Shown one piece after another: positions 45,876-58,879 of a DNA stretch of 64,000 nucleotides; within the stretch, counting starts at the first letter, position 1, and every line of letters starts with the position of its first letter. The stretch lies in assembly GCA_026120185.1 (NCBI GenBank), contig JANUWF010001109.1, positions 1,852,001 to 1,916,000 on the forward strand, written 5' to 3'. The notes beneath the pieces are model-generated. The model was not told the origin of the DNA and made no database searches. It saw only the letters and a program-made list of their open reading frames with translations. The position numbers and the translations under genes were made by a program. The DNA comes from Voacanga thouarsii (Eukaryota; Streptophyta; Magnoliopsida; Gentianales; Apocynaceae).

Positions 45876-46560
45876 ATGTCTAGGGACAAACCCAAGAAAA
45901 ATAGAGTTGATTTGGCGCTAGCCCAGGCAGAAGAATCAGCCCCTCTCTGGAAACCAATGAATGACAAAAAAGAAGTGCCAGCTTTCAACCTACCCGTTCC
46001 CTACCCTAATCGAGTACATAAAATAAAAATAGATGAGCAATTTGGTAAATTCTTGGAGCTATTTAAATAATTACATATCAATATCCTGTTAGTAGAAACT
46101 TTGATGCAAATGCCCAAATATTCTAAATTCCTCGAGGACGACCTTTCAAACGAAAGGAAATTGGAGTAACTATCTACTGTGGTGTAAAACGAGGAATGTT
46201 CAGCTATCTTCTAAGGTTAAGAGGGCTTGCCATAAAAGGAAAAGGATCCAAGGAGTTTTTCTATTCCTTGTCTTATTTGTAGTCTTATATTTGGTAATGC
46301 ATTAATTGATTTAGGAGTTAGCATTAATCTTTTACCATATAAAATATTCAAAAAGTTAGGCCTAGGTAAACCTAAACCTACTAACATGAGCATTTGATTG
46401 GCTGATAAATCTATTAACTATCTTAAAGGAATAGTAGAAGATGTGCCTGTGAAGATAGATAGGTTTATTTCTTTTTTGTGGATTTTGTTATTCTTGACAT
46501 AGATGAGAATGCTAAAGTCCTTTTAATTCAAGATAGACCTTTTCTAGCCATTGCAAAGTA
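45876..46560 (+). pseudogene. Athila gag end and protease remnant
   Basis: The frame at 45876-46070 ends with VPYPNRVHKIKIDEQFGKFL and ELFK, followed after a stop by LHINILLVETLMQMPKYSKF, the conserved block before the Athila protease. The protease active-site region then reads ALIDLGVSINLLPYKIFKKL (about 46295-46355), with Val in place of the usual Ala of DLGAS. Further on ADKSINYLKGIVEDVPVKID is readable. Stops and shifts interrupt it. Confidence 0.8.
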
Positions 46561-46584
46561 GAAAATGATGTTCATGGAGGAAGG

Positions 46585-47043
46585 TTGAGACTTAGAGTTG
46601 GGAATGCAGAGGTTAATATTCAAATCCATGAAAGCATGCAACATCTAATGTCTTGTGATGAGTCTTATTTTATAGTTGATATTCTTGATCATTGTATTTT
46701 TGAACATATGCAGGAATCTATGGTTAAGGATTCTATAGATTTGCATTTGGACATAAGAAAGGAATCGGAGTACGCACAGTCATCCACGGGAGATTTAATT
46801 GTATGTTTGGAAAATATAGAGGTAGAAAGGTTTAAAAAAATTGACAAGACTAGTTTAGATAGAATAAGATTATACATTAAGGATCCACCAGAATTAGAAC
46901 TCAAAGACCTACCCGGACAATTGGAATATGCATTTTTAGCCGAGGATAATAAATTGCCAGTGATCATTATAAAAGACCTCACTAAAGAAGAAAAGACCAA
47001 ATTGGTTAGCATGTTGAAAAAACATAAGAAGGCTATAGCATGA
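46585..47043 (+). pseudogene. Athila protease-RT linker
   Basis: An open stretch of 152 codons: RLRVGNAEVNIQIHE (end of the protease domain), a variable linker, then IKDPPELELKDLPGQLEYAF, LPVIIIKDLTKEEKTKLVSM and LKKHKKAIA, the standard lead-in to Athila RT. It ends in a stop where the Trp of AIGW would be. Confidence 0.8.
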
Positions 47044-47057
47044 AGAATGGAATTAGC

Positions 47058-47693
47058 CCCTCCTTTTGTATACATAAAATCATGTTAGAAGAAGAAGCTA
47101 TACCCCTAATGCAACCATAATGTAGGATGAACCCTACTATGAAGGATATGGTGAAAGGCAAGGTAATTAAGCTTCTAGATTCATTACTCCACCTTGGATA
47201 GCATTTGGTAAGTCCAACACAAGTGGTACTAAAGAAGGGAGGAATGATCGTAGCCCCTAATGATAAAAATGAACTCATTCCGATGAGATTAGTAACTAGT
47301 GAGGGGGTATGTATTGACTATAGGAAGCTAAATAAGGTAATTAGAAAAGAACATTTCCCTTTTCTTTTTATTAATCAAATGTTAGAAAGGTTAGCCAGAC
47401 GTGAGTTTAGTTACTTTTAGATAGTTTTTTCCTATTACTTTCAAATTCTTACGTCCCCATAGGATCCAGAGAAAACAATTTTCATATGCTCTTTTGGTAT
47501 TTTTGCATATCATCACATGCCTTTTAATCTTTTCAATGGTTGGGTAACTTTTCAAAGATACATAATAGCTATTTTTTAGGGATTAGTGAGAGATATTATG
47601 GAGGTTTTCATAGATGATTTCTTTATTTTTGTTAATTCTTTTAATTTGTGTTTGAAAATTTTAGAGAAGGTACTTTAAAAGTGTGAGGAAACC
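47058..47693 (+). pseudogene. Athila reverse transcriptase, first part
   Basis: Frames read PTMKDMVKGKVIKLLDS, SPTQVVLKKGGMIVAPNDKN, RLVTSEGVCIDYRKLNKVIR, KEHFPFLFINQMLERLA (47205-47400), then DPEKTIFICSFGIFAYHHMP and the catalytic box as FIDDFF (about 47612). A stop follows REFSYF. The gene is cut after KCEET at 47693 by the copia element and resumes at 56790. Confidence 0.85.
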
Positions 47694-49414
47694 TGTTAGT
47701 GTTGTGCCCTAAAGGCAATCACTTGTACATTGTATATGACACATTTTAATTTAATAAAAGGCATTATTTATCTTACAGTTTCTTTTGTTTACTTTTAAGT
47801 AATATAACTGTTCGATAAAGTCCCTAGTATAACACTGTGTTAAGGAAATCATGATAAAAATCATGATATGAGATTCCTACTACACTATATAGTGTTAGTA
47901 CTTAAATAGTCCCCTAGTCGTAGTATTAATGAGACAGGACATCATTAATGTGTTAAGATTAGCATGTGTGAGACTTCCTGATTTGATCAGGCGGAGGTTC
48001 TCATATCTGTGAGTATTGAGATACTCAAAATTAACACATGGATGCTTATTAATGGAATAAGTTCATTGGATGACCTAACTTTGAGATAATCACATGAAAA
48101 ACTATTTAGTGCCAGTGATATAATCTCAATATAGCAAACGTGCAAGTATCCTTAGACTTAAGATCTCCAAGGTACTTTATTTGCTGAGAATTGTACTTTG
48201 ATTCCAATCTCTGGAGCTCAATCGAGGGCCGCCAATGGGATGGATATTGGGTACATTGTGAGGTAAATGAAAGTAGTTGAGAGGGTCAATAAATGATTCA
48301 CTACTCCTAATAGTATGGGCAAATACATCACGACCATTTGTAGGAATTACTACTCGAGAAGTCCTTAGCCAAGGTGACTGTGTATTGGAAACAGTTCCAA
48401 TTGATACACATCTAGAGTAGTGGATTCCTGGTATAAGTACTATTGTATTCGGACCAGAATTAATTCTGGAGAGAGTTGGCACTAATTCCGTACTCCAAAC
48501 CAAATGAGATATTGTATGGTGAAATGAGTTAATTGCACTGTAGTTTGTTATTGAAGGGTTCATGGCAAGCCACTTGACTTCCTGAACTCTTGGGTGGTCA
48601 TGATGTGTTGTTAAATACCACTCATAATATGGAAATATGGGTATATTAATTGATGAATTAATAAATCAATATTAATTAGAATTAATATGATCAATTCTAA
48701 TTAATTATGGATTATTAATCTCAAAGACGTTTGGATTAATTCATGTTCGCTACCAATTGACTGGAAAACCTAATAGGTTACACACAATAGAGGATTATAC
48801 ACTCAAGATGTTATTTGATAATATAGTGGGGTTGTTTGAGAGAAAGAGACGTTGTTGTGGACAAATTATAATTAGTTATAATTTGTGGTCTAAATTATAA
48901 TTGTGAGAACTTGATATTTTCAATTACAATTAGGGAATTCTAATAGGATTAGAATTTTCAGTTTTGGTAGGGGATTTTGCGTAACATATATATGGGATAC
49001 ACGAAAACCCTAGTGTGGCGTGACACCAAAAACCCAACAAACGAAATCCTTCTCTCTTCTTTCTCTCTTGATAGTTCTTGAGAAACAACCTTAGCCGCCA
49101 CTTAGTGCTTTTGCTAGCACAGAAAACTTTGTGTTTGAGTATATCCTTTGTGTGGACTACTGTTAAAGTTAATCACACATTGTAATTATAATAGTTAGAC
49201 GTTCAACTTTTGTGGAGTTTGCACAAGAGGATTGTTGGATCGCGCCTCGACTTGAAGAAGAAATTTTTGTTCTTCGGACGATCAATGAAAGGTAAAAAAC
49301 TGTTACTTTTGATCTGTTTATGTCTTGTTTTCTACATATATGCAGGTCCTAGGATGGTATCTCATTTTATTCTTCCGCTGCGCCGTATAGGATACGAACC
49401 TGAGATACCCAACA
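47694..49414 (+). repeat. 5' LTR of copia element
   Basis: It starts TGTTAGTGTTGTGCCC and ends GAGATACCCAACA. It aligns with 55074-56789 throughout. In the first roughly 95 positions I count four substitutions, all C here and T in the right LTR, plus a small T-run length difference. Confidence 0.92.
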
Positions 49415-49415
49415 G

Positions 49416-49428
49416 TGGTATCAGAACC
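49416..49428 (+). promoter_or_regulatory. Copia primer binding site, tRNA-Met type
   Basis: TGGTATCAGAACC begins one base after the LTR end and matches the initiator tRNA-Met site with one change (A for G). Confidence 0.85.
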
Positions 49429-51350
49429 TTGCTATATGTGGTATACGGACATTGTTTTGGCATGAAAAATTGTTTTCATATATTCGTGTTTATTTTTGTT
49501 TGCTGTAAAAATCGTTTTCACTTTAGTCGAAATCATTTCGACCATTATGGGTTGGATCCGTAGCACAATATGATTGTATAAAAGTTATAGCGTATTTTGA
49601 AAAGATGCTTTCTTTAGGTGTTGATAATTTTCTGCAAAAAACCGTTTTCTAGCAACATGGTTGTTGCCTTACGTTTCATCTTAATTTTCTGTTTTGGTTT
49701 TATTTAAACTAACAAATTAATTGTTATTTTGAGCTTCAAAACAGAAAATTCTACTGAAAATTGTTCTCACTGGTCTGTTACAGAAGATTAGGGTATCAGA
49801 AATTATTTCTGAAAAATTTGCAAAATCGTTGCCACTGTTCCCGACTATAGCCGGTGTCGACTTCGGCCTCCAAGCCGGTGCCAGTTCCGTACTGTTTCGC
49901 GAACGTTCAGAATTATTTTTGGAAGAAAATTTTTCTTAAAACCATACCAGAGTCGACGCCGACTCTGGCCTTCAAACCGGCGCCAGTTTTGCTCTATTTG
50001 TGACGTTCCAGCTATTTAAATTTTTTTTTTCCTGGAATAGAATTTTGAAAGGGAAAATCTTATTTGATGAAAGGTGGTAAAATAAAATTTTTTTCAAGGG
50101 GGCGCTGCCTCCTGACCAGCCAGGGACCGTTGTTTTTCGCTGCGAGAGACAGGACCCAAAAGTATTTTCTCAAAATTAGTTTTGAGATAAATAATTTTAT
50201 TTTTCAAAATAGTGATATTAAAATTTTAAAATTAATGTATTTTTTAAAAATATTAATTTTAGAATTTGTTTTATTTTTCCAAAATAGTGATTTTGAAATA
50301 ATAAAAGTATATGTTTATTTTGTTTAAGTATAGTTAATGACATGGTGGATGGTTATGGATTAAAATCAATTATATTTGTTCATACATTTTACAGTTTTGA
50401 TTTTTATAAAATAGGGCCTGCATATCTGCCTTCTCTAGAATTTTTGTGTAATTCTCTTCTCATCTGACTCCCTTCAAATGTAACTCGAGATTTTCTCTCT
50501 TTATAAAATTATGTAATTAGTTTACATAGGTTATATAGGAGTAGAATTATTCTATTCTGGAAATGACAACCAAAACAAGACGAGAAGGTAAGACCTTCTA
50601 CTTAAATCATACATGAACACATAGGGTTAACTATATTAATTTCTTTTATGGCTCAAATAAATTAATTTAGAGTAAAGTCTATAACCATACCACGTAATCG
50701 CTTTATTACCATGATTATCAATTATGTGATTTATTGATTTTTATGCATGTGATTCAACGAAATCACTAAAAGGAACAAATTCTTCAATTAATATTAAACA
50801 TAATTCCTTCCGTTAATATAGTAAGAACGAGAGTCATTTTTCGAGATCAGGTTATTGGGCAAACCCAACCTACTTGACAGCATGTTCAAGCTATGAAATT
50901 AAATTTCTTTAGAATTAAATTCTTGATTAATGGGTCAAGTTTAACTAAATTCTTTATCCCGGTTAGACAAACTCAAGCATAAATAAATTTAGAGAAAATT
51001 TTGGGGTAGCCCAAAAAGCTTTAAGATTAAAAGCTGTTAATTATCCAATGATCTGGTAGTTACATACAATGTAATTGGTATTGAATACCTACCAATGAAC
51101 TTAAGGGTGGCTTGTTGGGTAAACCCAAAGTTACTCTTGAGAAATTTTGATACCGGTCTACTAGAAAAGCTTCCAACGGGCTTTCTCGAATTAGTAGTGA
51201 GGGCTATTGATTTGAGTAAAATAGTGGAGTAAAAATGCATTTAATTAAAGTTCTAATTATTTACATATCATGTGCATATACAAGTAGCTAATACTCTCTA
51301 TCTTTACATCTAGGTCACTTGTATCCTGTCTAGAAACTTAAACCTACATA
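49429..51350. other. Copia 5' leader, non-coding
   Basis: About 1.9 kb between primer site and gag. It includes GC-richer patches (GTTGCCACTG... near 49830 and TCGACGCCGACTCTGG near 49953) that look like two diverged copies of one short sequence, then AT-rich DNA. No protein domain is seen. Confidence 0.5.
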
Positions 51351-51354
51351 GCAT

Positions 51355-52130
51355 CTTGGAAACTAACAAGTTAATCGAATCAAACTATCTTGATTGGTAT
51401 AGAAATTTGAGAATCGTTCTCAAATCAGAAAAGTTACTCTAGGTGCTAGATACTCCTATTCCACCACCACCAGCTCAAGATGCTCATGCTGATGAGCATG
51501 CTGTCCACAGAAGGCAAAAGGGGAATAGTGATACAGTATCATGTATTATGCTGGCATCCATAACTCCCGAGTTGCAAAAACAGCACGAACATATGGATGT
51601 TCAATCGATTATACTACATCTTCGAGAGCTGTTTGATGCCCAAGCCAAAATAGAGAGATATAAGATCTCGAAGCAATTATTCCGTTGCAAAATGGCAGAG
51701 GGTTCTTCTATGGCCACTTATGGGCTAAAAATGCTGGGCTTGATAGAGAAGCTTGGATCTCTCGAGTTTGCAATAGATCATGACTTAAGTGTTGATTTAA
51801 TTCTACAGTCTTTGCCTAATAGTTTCTTACAATTTGTGATTAACTATTAGATGAACAAGATTGAGTCCACCATTCCTGAGTTGATTAATCTTCTCAAAAC
51901 TGCTGAGTCCTCCATGAAGAAGGATTCCAATACAGTTTTAATGGTAAAATTTTCATCTTCTAAGAAGAAAGTTTAAAAGAAGAAGAAGAAGGCTTCCATG
52001 AAGCCCAAAAGTGGTGTGAACAAGAAGGACATAGCTACCAAGGGCCCATGCCATCATTGTGGGAAGATGGGTCAAAAGAGGCGCAACTGCAAAGCCTACT
52101 TAGAGACCATTAATGACAAAAAGTAGAAGG
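51355..52130 (+). pseudogene. Copia gag with altered zinc knuckle
   Basis: The frame starts around KLIESNYLDWYRNLRIVLKS and, after a stop, continues from 51443 with CIMLASITPELQKQHEHMD, LRELFDAQAKIERYKISKQL, LPNSFLQFVINY (a UBN2-type gag). After another stop there is a Lys-rich stretch and a zinc knuckle CHHCGKMGQKRRNC, in which the metal-binding His has become Gln. Stops at about 51440 and 51848 break it. Confidence 0.85.
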
Positions 52131-52171
52131 AGAAGCTTACAAACACTTTTACTTCTACTCCGTGTATATTT

Positions 52172-53250
52172 ATGATTGAGATGAATACTACCTTTAGAAA
52201 TGAGATATGGGTATTAGATACCGGATGTGGATCTCATTTGTGCAATAATTTGCAAGGACTAAAGAGCAGTAAAAGGCTAGAGAAAGGCGATGTAGACCTA
52301 CGTACTGCAAATGGGGTAAGGGTTGTTGCGCTTGCTCTGGGAACATACGAGCTGAATCTACCTTCGGGATTAATTCTAGAACTACAAAACTATTATTATG
52401 TACCAGTTTTAATGAAAAATATTATCTCAGTTGCGTGTTTAGACCTATATGGATTTCATTTGATATTTAAGAATAAATGTTGTTCTTTTTCATTGAATGA
52501 CATTCATTATGGTTCAGCAACTCTGGTTAATGGTTTATATGTTCTAGACTTGGATAATCCAGTTCTCAATATAAATAATAAGAAACTTAAAATGGATAAC
52601 TCTAACACCTCTTACTTATAGCATTGTCATTTGGGCCATATAAACGAAAATCGTGTTTCTAAGTTACACAAGCTTGGTGACTTAGGGTCATTTGATTATG
52701 AATCATATGACACATGCAAATCTTGTTTACTAGGCAAAATGACTAAAACTCCTTTTCTAGAAAAATGAGAACGGGCCAAGGAGTTATTAGAACTCATACA
52801 TTCTGATGTATGTGCCCCAGTGTCAATATAAGTAAGAGGAGGTTATAACTATTTCATAACCTTTATCGATGATTTCTCACGATACGGGTATTTGTATTTA
52901 ATGAAATACAAATCTGAGGCCTTTGAAAGATTCAAAAACTTCAAGAATGAAATAGAGAAATAACTTGACAAAAGTATTAAGACTCTAAGATCTTATCGAG
53001 GAGGAGAATACTTGAGTCAAGAGTTTATGAGTTATCTTAGAGATAATGGGATATTATCTCAATGGACTCTACCACACACACCTCAACATAACGGTGTATC
53101 TGAGAGAATGAATTAAACCCTTCTAGACATGGTACGGACCATGATGGCTTCTGCAGACCTACCAAAATCATTTTAGGGGTATGCACTAGAGACTTCTGTT
53201 TATATATTAAACAGAGTTCCGACAAAATCGGTTGATACTACCCTATTTAA
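52172..53250 (+). pseudogene. Copia protease and integrase
   Basis: The protease carries WVLDTGCGSHLCNN (active-site DTG) at about 52208. The pre-integrase region and zinc-binding HHCC follow (HCHLGHINENRVSKLHKLG, CKSCLLGKM; about 52621-52740). The integrase core shows HSDVCAP, FIDDFSRYGYLYLM, RGGEYLSQEF and TPQHNGVSERMN, so the three acidic catalytic positions are recognisable. Stops at about 52619, 52766, 52829, 52961 and others break it. Confidence 0.85.
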
Positions 53251-53251
53251 G

Positions 53252-54640
53252 ATGTTCTTTGGTAAGAAACCAAAGTTATCTCACTTGCGAGTATGGGATT
53301 GTCTTGTTTTTGTTAAAAAACCACAGTCAGATAAACTTGAGAGTAAGTTTGTGGGATATCTGAAAGAATCTTTTGGATATTACTTCTATCTACCCTTTGA
53401 AAACAAATTGTTTGTTTCGAAGCATGCCATCTTCTTAGAGAAGGAACACATGCTCAAAGGGGACAGTGGGAGTAAGATTGAACTTAATAAAGTTCATGAA
53501 GATCAAATAAACGAGGATCAACCGTCTAATCCCATATCTACTGAGAGAATAGATGAACCTTCTAACACACAAAAACCTCGTAGATCTAGTAGGATACGTG
53601 TGGCACCTGAGAGATATGGATTTCTCATTAATGACCACAATGACGTATTGCTCATAGATGAAGATGAGCCTACTATCTACAAGGATGTTCTCAATAGTTC
53701 AGAATATGACAAATGGCTTGAGGCCATGAAGTCAGAGATGGATTCCATGTACGATAACCAAGTATGGATTTTGGTTGATCCACCCAAATGAATTAAACCT
53801 ATTGGGTGCAAGTGGGTTTTCAAGAAGAAAACTGACATGAATGGTAACTTAGTTACCTATAAAGCACGACTAGTGGTAAAAGGTTATCGTCAACGATATG
53901 GTATTGACTATGATAAATCCTTCTCGCTAGTAGCCATGTTGAACTCTATCAGGATACTCCTAGCCATTGCTACTCATCATGATTATGAGATTTGGTAAAT
54001 GGATGTAAAAACAGCTTTCCTAAACGAAAATCTGACTGAGGAAGTGTATATGACACAACCTGAGGGTTTCACATCCAACGATAGCATAAAGGTGTGCAAG
54101 CTAAAAAGGTCTATTTATGAACTTAAGCAAGCTTCTAGGAGTTGGAACATCTATTTTGATAAAACAATCAAAGAGTTTGGTTTTGTTCAAAACATGGATG
54201 AGACTTGTGTATACAAGAAGGTTAGTGGGAGTGCAATCGTTTTTTTATTGCTTTATGTAGATGATATATTGCTAATGGGAAACAATATACCTGTCTTGCA
54301 AACGGTTAAAGTTTGGTTGCCCAAATAATTCTCCATGAAAGACCTTGGAGAAGCAACCTATATTCTCGGAATGAGAATCTATAGAGATAGATCCAAAAGG
54401 TTGCTAGATCTTTCACAGTTTACATACATAGATAAAGTGCTAAAGACGTTTAGCATGGATCAATCCAAAAAGGGATTCTTACCCATGTCACATGGTGTAA
54501 GCCTTTCAAAGTCGATGTCTCCCTAGACACAAGTTGAAAGAGATCACGTGAGTAAGATTCCATATACCTCGGTAGTTAAATCTATCATGTACGCTATGAT
54601 ATGTATTAGGCCTGATGTATCTTATACTCTTAATTTGACG
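53252..54640 (+). pseudogene. Copia integrase C-terminus and reverse transcriptase
   Basis: An open frame (53252-53791) covers the integrase C-terminal GKKPKLSHLRVWDCLVFVKK and the linker RRSSRIRVAPERYGF, up to EYDKWLEAMKSEMDSMYDNQ, the RT entry. After a stop, GCKWVFKKKTDMNGNLVTYK and ARLVVKGYRQRYGIDYDKSF follow, then MDVKTAFLNENLTEEVYM (53999), SIYELKQASRSWN and the catalytic LLYVDDILLMGNN (about 54255-54290), which is intact. KDLGEATYILGMRIYRD comes next. Several stops divide it. Confidence 0.88.
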
Positions 54641-55062
54641 AGCAGATACTAATCTGACCCTGGTGAGGGTTATTGGGGGCTGTAAAGAATATTTTTAAGT
54701 ACTTACGAAGGACTAAGGATATGTTCTTGGTATATGGAGAAGGTCATTTGAATTTAAACGGGTATACTGATGCCAGTTTTTAATCTGACAAAAATGATTT
54801 CAAATCACAATCTGGCTACATGTTTACGTTGTGTGGAGAGGCAATAAGTTGGAAAAGTTCTAAACAAGAGACTATTACAGACTCTATAATAGAAGCTAAG
54901 TACATGGCCGCTTCTGAAGCAGCTAAGGAAATAAAGATAGAGAGAGTTTCCACGGATGAGAACATAGCTGACCCGCTTACAAAAGCACTATCCCAAAAGA
55001 AACATGATTGTCATGTTGAGTCATTCGATATTAGATATATGAATGATTGGCTCAAATAAATT
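54641..55062 (+). pseudogene. Copia RNase H remnant
   Basis: Fragments of RNase H: WKSSKQETITDSIIEAKYMA, then a short deletion, and VSTDENIADPLTKALSQKKH and ESFDIRYMNDWLK before the terminal stop near 55059. The normal region between AAKE and the final segment is shortened, and the DGYTDA segment is frameshifted (about 54760). Confidence 0.8.
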
Positions 55063-55073
55063 AAGTGAGAGTT

Positions 55074-56789
55074 TGTTAGTGTTGTGCCTTAAAGGCAATC
55101 ACTTGTACATTGTATATGACATATTTTAATTTAATAAAAGGCATTATTTATCTTATAGTTTTTTTTTTTGTTTACTTTTAAGTAATATAACTGCTCGATA
55201 AAGTCCCTAATACAACACTGTATTAAGGAAATCATGATGGAGATCATGATATGAGATTCCTACTACACTGTATAGTATTAGTATTTAAATAGTCCATAGT
55301 CGTAGTATTAATGAGACAAGACATCATTAATGTGTTAAGACTAGCATATGTTAGACTTTCTGATTTGATCAGGCGGTGGTTTTTATATCCGTGAGTATTG
55401 AGATACTCAAAGTTAATACATGGATACTTATTAATGGAATAAGTTCATTGGATGACCTAATTTTGAGATAATCACATGGATAACTATTTAGTGCCAGTGA
55501 TGTAATCTCAATATAACAAACGTGAAAGTATCCTTAGATTTGAGATCTCCAAGGTATTTTGTTTGCTGAGTATTGTACTTTGATTCTAATCTCTGGAGCT
55601 CGACCGAGGGCCGCCTATGGGATGGATATTGAGTACATTGTAAGGTAAACGAAAGTAGTTAAAATGGTCAATAAAGGATTCACCACTCCTAATAGTAGGG
55701 GCGAATATCTCATGGTCACTTGTAGGAATTACTACTTGAGAAGTCCTTGGCCAAGGTGACTGTGTACTGGAAATAGTTCTAATTGATACACATCTAGAGT
55801 AGTAGGTTCCTGGTACAAGTACTATTGTATTCGGGCTAGAATTAATTTTGGAGGGAGTTGGCACTAATTCTCCAAACTGAATAAGATATTGTATGGTGAA
55901 AGGAGTTAATTGCACCGTAGTTTGTTATTGAAGGGTTCATGTCAAGCCACTTGACTTCCTGGACTCTTGGGTGGTCATGATGTATTGCTAGATACAGCTC
56001 ACAATCTGAAAATATGGGTTTATTAATTGATGAATTAATAAACCAATCCTGATTAGAATTAAAATGATTAATTCTAATTAATTATGAATTATTAATCTCA
56101 AAGACGTTTGGATTAATTCATATTCGCTACCAATTGACTGGAAAACCTAATAGGTCACACATAATAGAGAATTATATACTCAAGATATTATTTGATAACA
56201 TAGTGGATTGATTGAGAGAAAGAGAAGTTGTTGTGGACAAATTATAATTAGTTATAATTTGTGGTCTAAATTATAATTGTGAGAACTTGATGCTTTCAAT
56301 TACAATTAGAGAATTCTAATAGGATTAGAATTCTCAATTTTGGCAGGGGATTTTGTGTAACATATAGATGAGATACACGAAAATCCTAGTATGGTGTGAC
56401 ACCAAAAACCTAACGCACAAAATCCTTCTCTCTTCTCTCTCTCTCGATAGTTCTTGAGAAACAACCCTAGTCGCCACTTAGTGTTTCTGCTAGCACAGAA
56501 AACTTTGTGCTTGAGTGTATCCTCTATGTGGATTACTGTTAGAGATAATCACACACTGTAATTATAGTGGTTAGACGTTCAACTCTCGTGGAGTTTGCAC
56601 AAGAGAATTGCTGGATCCACCTCGACTTGAAGAAGAAATTTTTATTCTTCGGACGATCAAAGAAAGGTAAAAATCTGTTACCTTTGATCTGTTTATATCT
56701 TTTTTTTCACATATATGTGGGTCCTGGGATGGTATCTCGTTTTATTCTTCCGTTGCGCCGTATAAGATACGAGCCTGAGATACCCAACA
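55074..56789 (+). repeat. 3' LTR of copia element
   Basis: Partner of 47694-49414, about 1.72 kb. It is preceded by AAGTGAGAGTT, a short purine-rich tract. The antisense ORF at 55586-55915 and its twin in the left LTR are not genes. Confidence 0.92.
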
Positions 56790-57420
56790 AAACCAACCTT
56801 ATGCTCAATTGAGAAAAAAAATATCATTTTATGGTCTAAGAAGGTATTGCTTTAGGGTATAAAATTTCAAGAAAAGATATTGAGGTTGATAGAGTAAAGA
56901 TTGAAGTAATTGAGAAGCTCTCTCCTCCTACTTTGGTGAAAGCCATCCGGAACCTTTTTGGTCATGCAGGTTTTGATAGAAGGTTTGTCATGGACTTTTA
57001 AAAAATTTCTAAACCCCTTACCTTTTTATTTGAAAAAAAAAAATGTTATTTTCAATTTTGATAAAAATGCCTTAATACTTTTAATTTGTTGAAGGAAAAA
57101 TTAATTAGTACTCCTATCTTGATTGTATCGGATTGGTCTCTTCCTTTAAAACTAATGTGCGATGCAAGTGATTATACAATTGACTAATTCCTGGGCAAAG
57201 GCGAGACAAGCATTTTCAACCAATACACTTTGCAAACAAAACTCTTACCATAACACAAGAAAATTACACTATAACAGAAAAATAATTGCTTGCAATAGTA
57301 TTTATTTTTGATAAATTTCATTCTTATCTTATTTTATCTAAAGTTATTATGTACACTGACTATTCAGCTCTTAAGTACCTCTTGGCCAAGCATGATTCCA
57401 AATCAAGATTAATTAGATGG
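56790..57420 (+). pseudogene. Athila RT end and RNase H
   Basis: It continues the RT cut at 47693: TNLMLN, a stop, then EGIALGYKISRKDIEVDRVK and IEVIEKLSPPTLVKAIRNLF, GHAGFDRRF (56800-56990). RNase H follows in broken frames, with LMCDASDY-like, [10 protein letters not shown] and [14 protein letters not shown] regions (57120-57400). Many frameshifts. Confidence 0.8.
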
Positions 57421-58879
57421 GTTCTATTATTACAAATTTTAATTTAGAAATTAGGGACAAAAATGGAGTTGAAAATTTGGTTGCAAATCATTTGTTAAGA
57501 TTAGAGAACCTTTACTTGGAAACATTAAACGAGAAAGGAATCAATGATATTTTCTCAGATGAACAACTTACGCTTATGGAAGGTGATAACCCTCAAACTA
57601 TTCGATTTGCTGATTTTGCTAGGTATTTGGCTACAAGAATTCTTCCCAAGAATTTTACCTTACATGAAAAGAAGAAATTCCTTTCTAAAGTGAAGTATTA
57701 TTTTTGTGAAGATCCTTTCTTATTTAGGTGTTGTGCGGATCATGTCATTAAGAGATATGTGGATTCATTAAAAATCATTCTAAGGTATTGCCATGAGGGA
57801 CTAGTTGGAGGCCATTATCAAGCTAATAACACCACAAGGAAAGTTTTGGAATCTGAATTTTATTGGCCATCAATCTTTAAGTATTCTAACAGGTTTGTTA
57901 AGAATTGTGATAGATGTCAATGTATAGGTAATATTTCTAAAGCAAACAAGATGCCTATGTCAATTTTTCAAGCTTATGATCTGTTTGATTATTAGGGAAT
58001 AGATTTCATGTGCCATTTTCCTAATTCTTTGGGTAACAAAGACATTTTGAGTATGGTAGATTATACGTATAAGTGAGTGGAGGCACAAGCTTTGCTAACT
58101 AATAATGTAAGGGTAGTGGTAAGATTTCTTAAGAAGCATTTCACCCGGTTTGGGGTACTAAGAATATTCATTAGTGATAGAGGGACTCACTTTTGTAACC
58201 ATCAATTGCAAAAGATTCTTAAACATTTATGTAATATACATAAGTTTACTACCCCATATTACCCCCAAACTAGAGGCCAAGTTGAAGTAGTTAATAAAGA
58301 ACTTAAAAGAATTTTGAAAATGATTGTTACTCATACACAAAAGGATTGAAGTTTGAAATTAGATGACACTCTTTGGACATATAGGACTGCATATAAGACT
58401 TTTACATACGCAATCTTTTATAGTTGGTTTATAAAAAGTCTTGTCATTTACATGTAGAAATAGAGCATAAGGCTTATTGGGCTATCGAACTTATCAACTT
58501 TACTCTTGAGTTTGTAGGAAAGAAGAGGTTGCTCCAATTGAATAAGATGGATGAATGGCGTGATGGTACCTATAAAAACTACAAGTTGTATAAAGAAAAG
58601 ATGAAGAGGTGGCATGACAAGCACATTTTGTACAACCATCAGTTTAAAAAGGGTGCGCAAGTATTGTTGTTTAATTCAAGTCTACGACTCTTTCTGGGAA
58701 AGTTGAAATCAAGGTGGTCTAGATCATTCGTGGTAAGTAAAGTATTCCCATTTGGTGCTATCGAGGTCTCCCATCCTGAGAAAGGAATCTTTAAGGTCAA
58801 TGATAGTTGGTTGAAGTATTATTTTGGAGAGGATCTTGGAAACTTGACTCGACTTGATGACACACTCTATGAGGGATAA
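57417..58879 (+). pseudogene. Athila integrase
   Basis: Frames at 57417-57995, 58077-58349 and 58424-58879 together give [36 protein letters not shown] with NCDRCQ (HHCC zinc site), GIDFM, ISDRGTHFCNHQLQ and QTRGQVEVVNKELK (three acidic catalytic positions). The C-terminal block NKMDEWRDGTYKNYKLYKEK, KRWHDKHI, KGAQVLLFN and KSRWSRSFVV follows, ending DDTLYEG and a TAA at 58877-58879. Stops at 57995, 58076 and 58349 and a frameshift near 58420 disable it. It is closely similar to the relic at 259-1543. Confidence 0.88.

Larger units (their letters stand above)
47694..56789 (+). mobile_element. Ty1/copia element with 1.7-kb LTRs
   Basis: LTRs lie at 47694-49414 and 55074-56789, and exact target duplication AAACC at 47689-47693 and 56790-56794. 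A primer site for tRNA-Met follows the 5' LTR. Gag, protease, integrase, RT and the end of RNase H follow in copia order on the plus strand. Long LTRs and the pol type suggest the Angela/Tork branch, but that is a judgement from memory of family features. Multiple in-frame stops show it is inactive. It is nested in the Athila RT. Confidence 0.93.

Noticed and set aside
48177..48563. Antisense ORF in copia LTR (twin at 55586-55915)
   Set aside because: Present in both LTRs but with stops at different places and no recognised domain; chance ORF in a duplicated non-coding sequence.
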